Origin: Microbacterium pullorum
Lineage (GTDB): Bacteria; Actinomycetota; Actinomycetes; Actinomycetales; Microbacteriaceae
Assembly: GCF_014836535.1 (NCBI RefSeq)
Contig: NZ_JACSQP010000001.1
Span: 2,849-66,848 of the forward strand
Reading direction: 5' to 3'
DNA length: 64,000 bases
Positions 42,203 to 50,877 of the stretch are shown here, piece after piece. The number at the start of each line of letters is the position of its first letter. Position 1 is the first letter of the stretch. A program made the position numbers and the translations under genes. Below the pieces are notes generated by a model. The model did not search any database, was not told the DNA's origin, and worked only from the letters and a program-made list of their open reading frames with translations.

Positions 42203-43533
42203 CGGCGCGGACCGCGCGGTCGGCGCGGAGTGTCGAGCCCGATGTGGATGCGGGTGCGCTTGCGCTCCACGACGATGAAGATGCTCCCGATCACCCACAG
42301 CGGCACCTGCGTGAGGAAGGCGAGCCGGAACGCGTCGAGCGTGTAGGTCTCCGGAGTGCCCGCTCCCTGGATGTCCAGCGCCACCCCGATCAGGAAGATC
42401 GCGATGAGCCCGGCGAGGAAGCCGCCGGCGTTGGTGATGCCGGTGGCCGTGCTGAGGCGGTGCGAGGGGTTGTGCGTGCGGGCGTGGTCGAACGCGATCA
42501 TCGAGGCGGGTCCGCCCATCGCCAGCGCGATCGCGAGGCCGAGCAGCATCCACAGCGGGGCGGGGCCGGGGTGCGCGATGACGATGAGCCATGCCACGGC
42601 CTGCACCGCGATCGACGGCAGCACGAGTGCCCGTGAGCGCACGTGCGGCACCCGCGTCGACAACGCTCCCATGACCGGCCCGATGCAGATGCCCGCGAGC
42701 ACGTACACGGTCGTCACGAGCGCGGCCTCGCCCGGGGTGAGCCCTTCGCCGGCGGTGAGGAAGGGGAAGCCCCAGAGCATCACGAACGCCGAGCCGGCGA
42801 ACGGGGTCGTGAAGTGCGACCAGAACGCCAGGCGGGTGCCCGGGTGCGACCAGGCGGCACGGATGCCGACGCGGGTGTCGACCGCCGAGGTGACGACGCG
42901 GATGGCGCCGGTGTCGGTGTCGACGGTGACGTCGACGTCGCGCTCCGGCGGTCGGTTGCGGATGAGGGCGAACACGAGCACCGTGAACAGTACGCACAGG
43001 CCCGCGAGGCTGCCGAAGGCGACAGACCAGCTCGTGGCGTGCAGCAGTGCCGCCAGCGGCACGACGGCGGCGATCTGACCGAGCTGACCGAGGATGCCGG
43101 TGAGCTGCACCATCACGGGTCCGCGCTGCGCGGGGAACCAGGTGGCGATCAGGCGCAGCACGCTCGGGAACACCGCGGCGTCGCCCGCACCCAGCAGCAT
43201 GCGGGCGGCGATCGCGACGCCCACGTCGGGGGAGAGCGCCATCACGAGCTGCCCCACGGCCATGAGCGCCATGCCCGCCGTGATGAGCGGACGCGCGCCC
43301 CAGCGGTCGAGCATGAGGCCGATCGGCAACTGCATGGCGCCGTACACACCCAGCTGGATGACGGCGAACATCGACAGCGTCGACGCGTCGATGTCGAAGC
43401 GGTGCGCGGCATCCACCCCGACCGAGGCCAGTGACGTGCGGTTCATCACCGAGAGCATGTACGCCACGACTCCGACGCTCCACACCGTCCAGCTGCGCCA
43501 CGAGGGCGAGGAGGCGGGGAGGGCGGTGGTCAC
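42181..43533 (-). CDS. MFS transporter
   Basis: Major facilitator of 450 residues with 12 predicted helices. Loop motif A is seen as 'GLMLDRWGARPLITAG' between helices 2 and 3. 'ATWFPAQRGPVMVQLTGILG' and the ~45-residue acidic central loop ('RNRPPERDVDVTVDTDTGAI') are typical of a nitrate/anion or drug-type subgroup, but the cargo is unknown. The GTG start has TAGGCT 9 nt upstream, leaving a leader of only a few bases. Divergent from sbcD; the tail overlaps the DUF2277 gene. Confidence 0.85.
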   Translation of the reverse strand: MTTALPASSPSWRSWTVWSVGVVAYMLSVMNRTSLASVGVDAAHRFDIDASTLSMFAVIQLGVYGAMQLPIGLMLDRWGARPLITAGMALMAVGQLVMALSPDVGVAIAARMLLGAGDAAVFPSVLRLIATWFPAQRGPVMVQLTGILGQLGQIAAVVPLAALLHATSWSVAFGSLAGLCVLFTVLVFALIRNRPPERDVDVTVDTDTGAIRVVTSAVDTRVGIRAAWSHPGTRLAFWSHFTTPFAGSAFVMLWGFPFLTAGEGLTPGEAALVTTVYVLAGICIGPVMGALSTRVPHVRSRALVLPSIAVQAVAWLIVIAHPGPAPLWMLLGLAIALAMGGPASMIAFDHARTHNPSHRLSTATGITNAGGFLAGLIAIFLIGVALDIQGAGTPETYTLDAFRLAFLTQVPLWVIGSIFIVVERKRTRIHIGLDTPRRPRGPRRQATRGA

Positions 43534-43586
43534 GGCGCACCCAGCCTACGCGGGCGATCCTGCGCGGCGATGTCGGTGGCCCCGAT

Positions 43587-43592
43587 TACCGT
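43587..43592 (+). promoter_or_regulatory. -10 box (leaderless) of sbcD
   Basis: TACCGT, 6 nt before ATG 43599. Confidence 0.6.
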
Positions 43593-43598
43593 GGAAAC

Positions 43599-44747
43599 AT
43601 GCGCATTCTGCACACCTCCGACTGGCACATCGGGCGGACCTTCCACGGTCATTCCACGCTCGATGCGCTCGGCGGTGTGCTGCGGGCGCTCGTGGCGCAG
43701 GTGCGCGAGCACGACGTCGACGTCGTGATCGTCGCGGGCGACGTGTTCGACTCCGCCACCCCCGCCGCCGGCTGCTACGCGCTGCTCACCGACACGCTCG
43801 CTGCCATCGCCGACGCCGGTGCGCAGGTGGTGGTCACCAGCGGCAACCACGACTCCGCCGCCCGGCTGGGGTTCCAATCGACCCTCCTGCGCCCCGGCAT
43901 CCATGTCGTGACCGACCCGCAGACGGTGGGAACACCCCTCACGGTGAGCGACGCCGACGGGCCCGTGCACATCTACGGCATCCCGTTCCTCGAACCGGCG
44001 CTGCTGCGGCACGTCTGGCCCGGGGTGCGCACGCAGGCCGAGGTGCTCGGGCGGGCCATGCAGCTCGTGCGCGACGACCTCGCGACCCGTGGCGGGCGCT
44101 CGGTCGCGGTGGCGCACTGCTTCGCCGCGGGCGTGGAACCCACCCCGCACCTCGAGCGCGACATCCAGCAGGGCGGCCTCGACGTCGTGCCGCTGTCGAC
44201 CTTCGACGGCGTCGACTACATGGCGCTCGGCCACATCCACGGGCGGCAGCGGCTGTCGGAGCGGGTGCGTTACGCCGGCGCGCCGCTGCACTACAGCTTC
44301 GGTGAGGGCGACAAGCCGCGCGGGTCGTGGCTGGTCGAGCTCGATGCCACGGGCCTCGCCGATGTCACGTGGCTCGAGCTGCCGGTGCCGCGCCGCCTCG
44401 TCACGCTGGTCGCACCGCTGGACGATTTGCTCACCGACGAGGCGTACGCGGGGCACGAAGGCGACTGGGTGTCGGTGGAGTACACCGACACGCTGCCGCA
44501 GCGCGATCCGATGCGCCGCTTGCAGGAGCGGTTCCCGCACTGCGCGTGCGTGGCCCACAAGCCCGCCGAGAAGACCCGCGACGACGGCCTCAGCTACGCG
44601 CGGCGGGTGCGGTCCGCGCGCAGCGACCGCGAGCTGCTCGACGCGTTCCTGCGCCACGTGCGCGAGGGCGACGGGGCGAACGTGCGCGAGGCCGCCCTCA
44701 TCGACGACGTCCTCGACGCGCAGACGCTCGCCGAGGCGGCCAGATGA
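43599..44747 (+). CDS. sbcD: Exonuclease subunit SbcD
   Basis: Mre11-type nuclease subunit of the SbcCD complex, 382 residues, which opens DNA hairpins and processes double-strand breaks. Metallophosphoesterase motifs are in order: 'HTSDWHIG' (residues 5-12), 'VIVAGDVFDSATP', 'SGNHDSAARL' and 'YMALGHIHGRQR'. The start is fixed by the conserved MRILHTSDWHIG opening and a TACCGT -10 box. It overlaps sbcC by 4 nt (ATGA). Confidence 0.95.
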   Translation: MRILHTSDWHIGRTFHGHSTLDALGGVLRALVAQVREHDVDVVIVAGDVFDSATPAAGCYALLTDTLAAIADAGAQVVVTSGNHDSAARLGFQSTLLRPGIHVVTDPQTVGTPLTVSDADGPVHIYGIPFLEPALLRHVWPGVRTQAEVLGRAMQLVRDDLATRGGRSVAVAHCFAAGVEPTPHLERDIQQGGLDVVPLSTFDGVDYMALGHIHGRQRLSERVRYAGAPLHYSFGEGDKPRGSWLVELDATGLADVTWLELPVPRRLVTLVAPLDDLLTDEAYAGHEGDWVSVEYTDTLPQRDPMRRLQERFPHCACVAHKPAEKTRDDGLSYARRVRSARSDRELLDAFLRHVREGDGANVREAALIDDVLDAQTLAEAAR

Positions 44748-47731
44748 AGCTGCACAGGCTCGACCTCACCGGGTTCGGCCCGTTCCTGGCCACTCAGACG
44801 GTCGATTTCGACGCGTTCGAGCGCGACGGCATCTTCCTCATCTCCGGCCGCACCGGTGCCGGCAAGTCGAGCATCCTCGACGGGGTGAGCTTCGCGCTCT
44901 ACGGCAGCGTGCCCCGCTACGACAGCGGCGACAAGCGCCTGCGCAGCGACCACTGCGCTCCCGAGGACCCCACCGAGGTGCGACTGGAGTTCACCGTCGG
45001 CGACCGCCGGTGGCGGGTGACGCGCGCGCCGGAGTACCAGCGGCCCGCCCGTCGAGGCGGGGGCCTCACCACCGAGCCGACGCGCGCCGAACTCGACGAG
45101 CTGGTCGACGGCGTGTGGATCGGGCGCGCCGCGAAGCCCCGCGAGGTCGGGCTCGCGCTGGATGAGATCCTCGGGCTCAATGCGCAGCAGTTCCAGCAGG
45201 TCATCCTGCTCGCGCAGAACAAGTTCTCCCGCTTCCTCCTCGCCTCCGGCGCCGACCGCCAGCCGCTGCTGCGGACGCTCTTCGGCACACGGCGCTACGA
45301 GGAGTACGTGCGGGCCCTGGGCGAGCGCAGCAAGGCGGCGCAGGCCCGGCTCGCGACCCTCGGCGAACACGCCCGTACGCTGCTCGACCAGGCCGAGCGG
45401 CTCATCACCGAGCACGCCCTCGCCGGCGACGGCCCGACGCCCGACGACCTCGCCGGGCGCCGTCAGGCCGCCGAGATCGCGGTGCAGCGCGCCGACTACC
45501 GACTCGACACGCTCGTGCGCGAGCGGTCCGATGCCGATGCCGCCTTCGCCGCGGCGACGACGGCCCACGCCGAACGGACGGCGCTGGCCAAGGCGCACGC
45601 CGACCTCGCGCAGGCCCGCGCCCGCCTGACGGCTCTCGAAGCCGATACTGAATCGATCGCCGAGGCGCGGCGTGAACTCGAGCGCGCCCGCGCCGCCGAA
45701 GCCCTGCGCTCGGTGCTCGACGCGGCCACCCGCACGGCGCACGCCGTGACTGCGGCCGCCGCCGACGCCGCCACCGCGGAGCGCGTGTGGGGGCAGGTCG
45801 CACCCGACCCCGACACCGATCTCGCCCGCTTCGTCGAGCAGCTCACCGGCGACCTCGCGGTGTGGTCGGCCGCAGCCGAACATGAGGCCGGGCTCGCCGC
45901 CCGCGAGGCCGAGATGGCCGCGGCCGTCGAGAGCATCGCCGCGCTCGAGCTTGAGCTGCAGACCCTCGACGCACAGCGCGCACAGATCCCCGCCGAACTC
46001 ACCCGCCTCACCGACCTGCTCGCCGCGGCGCGGGCGCAGGCGACGACGCTCGAGACGGCGCGGACGCACCGCGACGCCGTCGCCGCGCGGGTCGTCGCTG
46101 CCCGCGAGACCGAGACGCTGGCCCGCGCGCTCCGCGAGGCCGACGCCACCCGCCTCGACGCGTCGGCGGCTGCCGATGCCGCCGCGGCAGCGGTCACCGC
46201 GCTGCTGCGGCGCCGGCTCGACGGGTACGCCGGCGACCTCGCCGCGGCGCTCGTCGACGGTGATCCCTGCGCCGTGTGCGGCTCGACAGCCCACCCGCAC
46301 CCCGCCGCCCGCGGCGACGAGCCGGTGACCGACGAGATGCTCGCCGCAGCCGAAGCCGCCAGAGACGCGGCGCTGGCCGCCGACCGTACGGCCGCCGAGG
46401 CGGCGCGCACTGCGCATGACCGCCACGCCGCCGCGGCCGCCCGCGCGGGCGGCGAGGCGCTCGACGCGCTCGAGGCCGCGCTCGCAACCGCCGACGACAC
46501 CCTCGCCGCCGCCGAGGCCGCCGTGCGAGAGCACGACCTCCTCACCACCCAGCGCCGTGAGCTCGAAGAACTCGATGCCGCCTCGCAGCGCGCCCGCGAC
46601 GACCTGGCCGCGCAGCTCGCCGCAGCGCGCGAATCTGTCGCCGCGCTGGAGGCGACGCTCATCGGCATCCGCTCCACCGTCGCGGCCGCGCGGGGCGACT
46701 ACGCCACGGTGGCCGAGCGTGTCGCCGAGGCGACGGTGCGGCGAGAGGCTGCCCACTCGACCCTCGCCGCCCGCGCCGGGCTCGCCCGCGCCGACGCCGA
46801 CCTCGCAGCGGCGACGGCAGAGCTCGACGAGCGCCTCGCGGCATCCGACTTCGCCGATGCCGCCGAGGCGACCGCCGCGCTGCGCGACGCCGCCGTCGTG
46901 CGCGACCTCGCCGCGCGCGTGGCGGCTCACGACGCGGCACTCGAGGCCACGCGCGTGCGCACGCTCGAACTCGAGCTCGAGCTGGCGGGCACTTCCGACG
47001 AGCCGGTGGACCTCGAGGCGTCGTCCGCGGCCGTGGCGGCTGCCGATGCGGCCCGCGCGGTCGCGATCGCCGCGGAGCGCGACGCCGAGAACGCCGCGGT
47101 GCGCCTGCGCGACCTCGTCATGCAGACCGACGACGCCTACGCGGCCGTGGCCGAGCACGCCGAGGCGGCCGAGGCCGTGCGGCGTCTGGCCGACACCGTC
47201 GCCGGGCGCGCGCCGAACACCATGAAGATGGATCTGGAGACGTTCGTGCTCGCGGCCGAACTCGAGGAGATCGTGGCGGCGGCCAACGTGCGGCTGGAGG
47301 AAATGTCGGCCGGGCGATACACGCTGCACCACTCCGACGCCCGGGCCGCACGGGGCGCGGCATCCGGTCTCGGCATCGACGTGCTCGACGCCCACACCGG
47401 CCAGCTGCGGCCGCCGCAGTCGCTTTCGGGCGGCGAGACGTTCCTCGCTTCGCTGGCGCTCGCCCTCGGGCTCGCCGAGGTCGTCACCGCACGGGCGGGC
47501 GGCATGCGGCTGGACACCTTGTTCATCGACGAAGGGTTCGGCTCGCTCGACGCCGACACCCTCGAACTCGCCATGCGCACCCTCGACGAGCTGCGCGCCG
47601 GCGGCCGCACCGTGGGTGTCATCAGCCACGTCGAGGCGATGAAGGAACAGCTGCCCGCACAGCTACTCGTCGAAGCGACGCCGCGCGGGCCCAGCCTGAT
47701 CCGGCAGGACGATGTGCTCGCGGCCTCGTAA
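44744..47731 (+). CDS. sbcC: Exonuclease subunit SbcC
   Basis: Rad50-type SMC ATPase subunit, 995 residues. Walker A is 'GRTGAGKSSILDG' near residue 37, followed by Q-loop 'QFQQVILLAQNKFSRFL'. Long Ala/Glu/Arg-rich coiled coils flank the zinc hook 'DPCAVCGSTAHPH' (CxxC). The C-terminal lobe has signature 'SLSGGETFLASLALALGL' and Walker B/D-loop 'LFIDEGFGSLDADTLELAM'. It forms the hairpin-cleaving complex with SbcD. Its TAA stop is the beginning of the next gene's -10 box. Confidence 0.95.
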   Translation: MKLHRLDLTGFGPFLATQTVDFDAFERDGIFLISGRTGAGKSSILDGVSFALYGSVPRYDSGDKRLRSDHCAPEDPTEVRLEFTVGDRRWRVTRAPEYQRPARRGGGLTTEPTRAELDELVDGVWIGRAAKPREVGLALDEILGLNAQQFQQVILLAQNKFSRFLLASGADRQPLLRTLFGTRRYEEYVRALGERSKAAQARLATLGEHARTLLDQAERLITEHALAGDGPTPDDLAGRRQAAEIAVQRADYRLDTLVRERSDADAAFAAATTAHAERTALAKAHADLAQARARLTALEADTESIAEARRELERARAAEALRSVLDAATRTAHAVTAAAADAATAERVWGQVAPDPDTDLARFVEQLTGDLAVWSAAAEHEAGLAAREAEMAAAVESIAALELELQTLDAQRAQIPAELTRLTDLLAAARAQATTLETARTHRDAVAARVVAARETETLARALREADATRLDASAAADAAAAAVTALLRRRLDGYAGDLAAALVDGDPCAVCGSTAHPHPAARGDEPVTDEMLAAAEAARDAALAADRTAAEAARTAHDRHAAAAARAGGEALDALEAALATADDTLAAAEAAVREHDLLTTQRRELEELDAASQRARDDLAAQLAAARESVAALEATLIGIRSTVAAARGDYATVAERVAEATVRREAAHSTLAARAGLARADADLAAATAELDERLAASDFADAAEATAALRDAAVVRDLAARVAAHDAALEATRVRTLELELELAGTSDEPVDLEASSAAVAAADAARAVAIAAERDAENAAVRLRDLVMQTDDAYAAVAEHAEAAEAVRRLADTVAGRAPNTMKMDLETFVLAAELEEIVAAANVRLEEMSAGRYTLHHSDARAARGAASGLGIDVLDAHTGQLRPPQSLSGGETFLASLALALGLAEVVTARAGGMRLDTLFIDEGFGSLDADTLELAMRTLDELRAGGRTVGVISHVEAMKEQLPAQLLVEATPRGPSLIRQDDVLAAS

Positions 47732-47734
47732 GCT
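47729..47734 (+). promoter_or_regulatory. -10 box built on the sbcC stop codon
   Basis: TAAGCT, with TAA being the sbcC stop, 6 nt before ATG 47741. Confidence 0.55.
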
Positions 47735-47740
47735 GGCCTC

Positions 47741-47920
47741 ATGAATACAAGCACTCTGTGGACGGTCCTGGGCGTCATCGCTGCGATCGTGATCGCGTGG
47801 ATCCTGGTCAGCGTGCTCGGCAGCCTGCTGTGGTTCGTCGCCAAGCTCGCGATCGTGGCCATCGTCGCCGTGATCGTCTTCTTCGCACTGCGCGCGGTCT
47901 TCTCGGGCTCGCGGCCGTAG
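47741..47920 (+). CDS. Tiny membrane protein, 59 aa
   Basis: A 59-codon frame encoding an almost wholly hydrophobic protein: 'LWTVLGVIAAIVIAWILVSV' forms one helix and 'FVAKLAIVAIVAVIVFFALR' a second, with a short basic tail ending GSRP. The frame keeps the high third-position G+C of real genes and has a well-placed -10 box. Function unknown. It is followed 4 nt later by another tiny membrane-protein gene, suggesting a pair. Confidence 0.6.
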   Translation: MNTSTLWTVLGVIAAIVIAWILVSVLGSLLWFVAKLAIVAIVAVIVFFALRAVFSGSRP

Positions 47921-47924
47921 CGGC

Positions 47925-48053
47925 ATGAGTTCCGCCGATCCGCAGCACAACAAGCCGTCGCCAGCGCGCGTTCTGATCTGGCTCGTCGTCGGTGCCATCG
48001 GCGTCTACTTCCTGGCATCCGGCATCATCGGCATCATCGCCGGCGGCGGCTGA
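47925..48053 (+). CDS. Tiny membrane protein, 42 aa
   Basis: A 42-codon frame: a polar N-terminus ('MSSADPQHNKPSPAR') followed by a single helix ('VLIWLVVGAIGVYFLASGII') and a Gly-rich end. It starts 4 nt after the previous stop and is probably co-transcribed with it. Similar single-helix proteins of this length are frequent in Microbacteriaceae; no function is known. Confidence 0.5.
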   Translation: MSSADPQHNKPSPARVLIWLVVGAIGVYFLASGIIGIIAGGG

Positions 48054-48153
48054 CGCGTCGAGGGATTATCCACGGGCGGGTGGCGTGGCCGCCGCTCGTG
48101 TTCTCGGCGAAGATGAGACAACCGGCGGTCATCCCGCCGGGGAGAGGTACGTC

Positions 48154-48732
48154 ATGGAATCCATTCCGCTCGACACGCCCGATGGCATCACCGCCCGACT
48201 CGGCTGGAACCCCAGCGTCAGCGTGCACGACCGTCGCCGCATCCTCACCCGCGAGATCATCGCAGGACTCGTGCGCTGCGACCCGAAGGAGATCCGCATC
48301 GAGCGAGAACCTCCGCGCGGCTACGGCTACCACACGCGGCTCATCGCCTCCCGCGACGGCGTCGACCTGCCCTACGCCGTGAAGACGGCCAGCTTCCGCG
48401 CCGCGACCGTGGTCGCCGTCGCCGCCCCCTCCATGCCGCTCGGCATCGATGTGCGCGACATGCACCCCGACGCGGCCGACATCCACATGATGCAGAAGCA
48501 CTCGCATCTGCTGGACGAGAGCAACATCCCCGCGCTCGTGGATCACTGGGCGAAGGTGCAGGCCGTGCTCGAGGCCGACGGCCGCGGCGTGCGTGTCGCC
48601 GCCGACCACGTGCGGCTGGATCCCACCGGCCGCAAGGGATGGCTGCCCGACCGCAAGTCCGGGTACCACCTCGCCGACCTGTCGCGTGAGGGCTGGATCA
48701 TCACGATGGCCTACGGGTCGCTCTCGGTCTGA
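48154..48732 (+). CDS. 4'-phosphopantetheinyl-transferase-like protein (degenerate)
   Basis: A 192-residue protein that looks like a shortened Sfp-type PPTase. 'VVAVAAPSMPLGIDVRDMHP' corresponds to the metal-binding GxDxE segment, and 'HWAKVQAVLEADGRG' to the WxxKEAxxKxxGxG signature. Both are altered: the D-x-E is D-V-R and the KEA glutamate is Q, so loss of Mg binding and catalysis is possible. A GGAGAGG-type ribosome site precedes the ATG. It may be a non-catalytic derivative or a diverged enzyme for an unknown carrier protein. The family call is from motif memory only. Confidence 0.55.
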   Translation: MESIPLDTPDGITARLGWNPSVSVHDRRRILTREIIAGLVRCDPKEIRIEREPPRGYGYHTRLIASRDGVDLPYAVKTASFRAATVVAVAAPSMPLGIDVRDMHPDAADIHMMQKHSHLLDESNIPALVDHWAKVQAVLEADGRGVRVAADHVRLDPTGRKGWLPDRKSGYHLADLSREGWIITMAYGSLSV

Positions 48733-48748
48733 CCCGCCCCGCGCCCGG

Positions 48749-50827
48749 CTACGCCGGCGGCAGCGCCGCGTCGAGCTCTGCGAGCCAGGCGCGGGGGTTG
48801 CCGTCGCTGGGGGCCCGCCAGTCGCCGCGAGGCGACAGCGACCCGGCGGCGGTGACCTTGGGTCCGTTGGGGATCGCCGAGCGCTTGAACTGAGCGAAGC
48901 CGAAGTACCGTTGCAGGAACACCCGCAGCCAGCGCACGATCGTCTCGCGGTCGTAGGCGTAGCGCTCGTCGTCGGGGAAGCCGGGAGGCCAGGAGCCGGC
49001 ATCCGGATCGGCCCACGCGTGCTCGGCGAGGAACGCGATCTTCGATGGGCGCAACCCGTAGCGCAACACGTGGAACAGCGTGAAGTCGTGCAGCGCGTAG
49101 GGTCCGATGGTGTCCTGCGTGGACTGCACCTTGCCGTCTTCGCCGGCGGGCACGAGCTCGGGGCTGATCTCGGTGTCGAGTACGGAGCGCAGCACCGCCA
49201 CCGCGTCGTCCGACAGTCGGGTCGCGGCGTCGTCGGCCGCGCCGCCGCTGCCGGGCCGGTGGGCGATCACCCAGCGGATGATGTGCTGGATCAGGGTCTT
49301 GGGCACGCCGGCGTTGACCGCGTAGTGGCTCATGTGGTCGCCCACGCCGTAGGTCGCCCAGCCGAGTGCGAGCTCCGACAGGTCGGACGTGCCGATGACG
49401 ATGCCGTTCTCGCGATTCGCGATGCGGAAGAGGAAGTCGGTGCGCACCCCCGCCTGCACGTTCTCGAAGGTCACGTCGTACACCGGCTCGCCCGACGCGT
49501 AGGGGTGCCCGATGCCCTTCAGCAGCTCATTCGCGGCGGGGCGGATGTCGATCGTCTGGATGCTGGCGCCGATCGCCTCGGCCAGCGCGATCGCGTTGGA
49601 CTTGGTGTGCTCGCTCGTGGCGAAGCCGGGCATCGTGTACGCGAGGATGTCGCTGCGCGGCCGGCCCATGCGGTCCATCGCCCGCGCGACCACCAGCAGC
49701 GCGTGCGTGGAATCGAGCCCGCCGCTCACGCCGATGACGGGGCGCGGCCCGCCGATCGCGCGCAGGCGCTGCTCGAGGCCCGACACCTGGATGCTGAACG
49801 CCTCGTAGCAGTCCTGGTCGAGGCGGGCCGGGTCGTCGGGGACGAAGGGGAACCGGTCGAGCACTCGGCGCAGCCCCACATCGGTCGCCGGCGGGTCAAG
49901 GAACAGCTCGACGGTGAAGAAGTCGCGGCCTTCGGCGAGACGGTTGTCCTCGAACGTGCCCTGGCGGATGCGGTCCTGCCGGAGGCGATCGAGATCGACG
50001 TCGACGACGCTGCGGCGGGGGCCGTCAGGGAACCGCTCGGTCTCGGCCAGCAGCGTGCCGCCCTCGTAGATCATCGTCTGCCCGTCCCAGGAGACATCGT
50101 TCGTCGATTCGCCCATGCCGGCGGCGGCATACGCGTAGGCGGCGAGGCAGCGCAGCGACTGCGACTGGCACAGTGTCTTGCGGTCTTCGGCGCGGGCGAT
50201 GGTGATGGGGCTGCCGGAGAGGTTGGCTAGCACGGTGGCGCCGGCCAGGGCGGCACGCGACGACGGCGGCACCGGAACCCACATGTCCTCGCACACCTCG
50301 GCGTGCAGCACGAGCCCGGGCACGTCGCGCACGTCGAACAGCAGGTTGTTGCCGAAGACGGCCTCGTGGGCACCGACGCGGATCGACTCGCCCGTCCAGG
50401 GTGTGCCGGCGGCGTACCAGCGGCGCTCGTAGAACTCGCGGTAGGTGGGGATGTACGACTTCGGCGCCACCCCGACCAGCTCGCCGCGGTGGATGACGAC
50501 CGCGCAGTTGTACAGGCGGTTGCCGTGGCGCAGCGGTGCGCCCACCACGAGCACGGGGAAGAGGTCGACGGATGCCGCGACGAGCCGCTCGACCGCGCGC
50601 TCGACGGCATCCAGCACGGCGTCCTGCATCACCAGGTCCTCGATGGCGTAGCCGGTGAGGCAGAGTTCGGGGAACACCGCGACGGCGACCGCGTCGTCGT
50701 GGCATTCCCGCCACGACTCCAGCACCGACTCGGCGTTCGTGGCCGGGTCGGCGACCGCCATCGGGATGGTGCACGCGGCGATGCGCGCGAAGCCGTGCCG
50801 GTAGACGCTCTCGAAGGGGAGGCTCAT
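48749..50827 (-). CDS. nadE: Glutamine-dependent NAD+ synthetase
   Basis: Bifunctional enzyme of 692 residues making NAD+ from deamido-NAD+ with glutamine as nitrogen donor. The N-terminal nitrilase-type glutaminase has the triad E54 ('FPELCLTGY'), K123 ('APKSYIP') and C179 ('AEVCEDMW'). The C-terminal synthetase has the PP-loop 'GVSGGLDSTHALLVVAR' and 'IGTSDLSELALGW'. The length fits the long, actinobacterial form. CAGACT 6 nt before the ATG suggests a leaderless message. Divergent from the nuclease-helicase gene. Confidence 0.95.
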   Translation of the reverse strand: MSLPFESVYRHGFARIAACTIPMAVADPATNAESVLESWRECHDDAVAVAVFPELCLTGYAIEDLVMQDAVLDAVERAVERLVAASVDLFPVLVVGAPLRHGNRLYNCAVVIHRGELVGVAPKSYIPTYREFYERRWYAAGTPWTGESIRVGAHEAVFGNNLLFDVRDVPGLVLHAEVCEDMWVPVPPSSRAALAGATVLANLSGSPITIARAEDRKTLCQSQSLRCLAAYAYAAAGMGESTNDVSWDGQTMIYEGGTLLAETERFPDGPRRSVVDVDLDRLRQDRIRQGTFEDNRLAEGRDFFTVELFLDPPATDVGLRRVLDRFPFVPDDPARLDQDCYEAFSIQVSGLEQRLRAIGGPRPVIGVSGGLDSTHALLVVARAMDRMGRPRSDILAYTMPGFATSEHTKSNAIALAEAIGASIQTIDIRPAANELLKGIGHPYASGEPVYDVTFENVQAGVRTDFLFRIANRENGIVIGTSDLSELALGWATYGVGDHMSHYAVNAGVPKTLIQHIIRWVIAHRPGSGGAADDAATRLSDDAVAVLRSVLDTEISPELVPAGEDGKVQSTQDTIGPYALHDFTLFHVLRYGLRPSKIAFLAEHAWADPDAGSWPPGFPDDERYAYDRETIVRWLRVFLQRYFGFAQFKRSAIPNGPKVTAAGSLSPRGDWRAPSDGNPRAWLAELDAALPPA

Positions 50828-50833
50828 CCGTCC

Positions 50834-50839
50834 AGTCTG
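50834..50839 (-). promoter_or_regulatory. -10 box (leaderless) of nadE
   Basis: CAGACT on the minus strand, 6 nt before ATG 50827. A plus-strand TAGGGT about 30 nt away probably serves the divergent gene. Confidence 0.4.
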
Positions 50840-50877
50840 GCACTGTCGGACCCCGCGGCTAGGGTCGAAGACGAAAG

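Noticed and set aside
44594..47629. A 1011-codon open frame antisense to sbcC, and many similar long antisense frames elsewhere.
   Set aside because: These arise from high G+C at third positions. The sense strand encodes SbcC with all ATPase and zinc-hook motifs, whereas the antisense products have none and are low-complexity.
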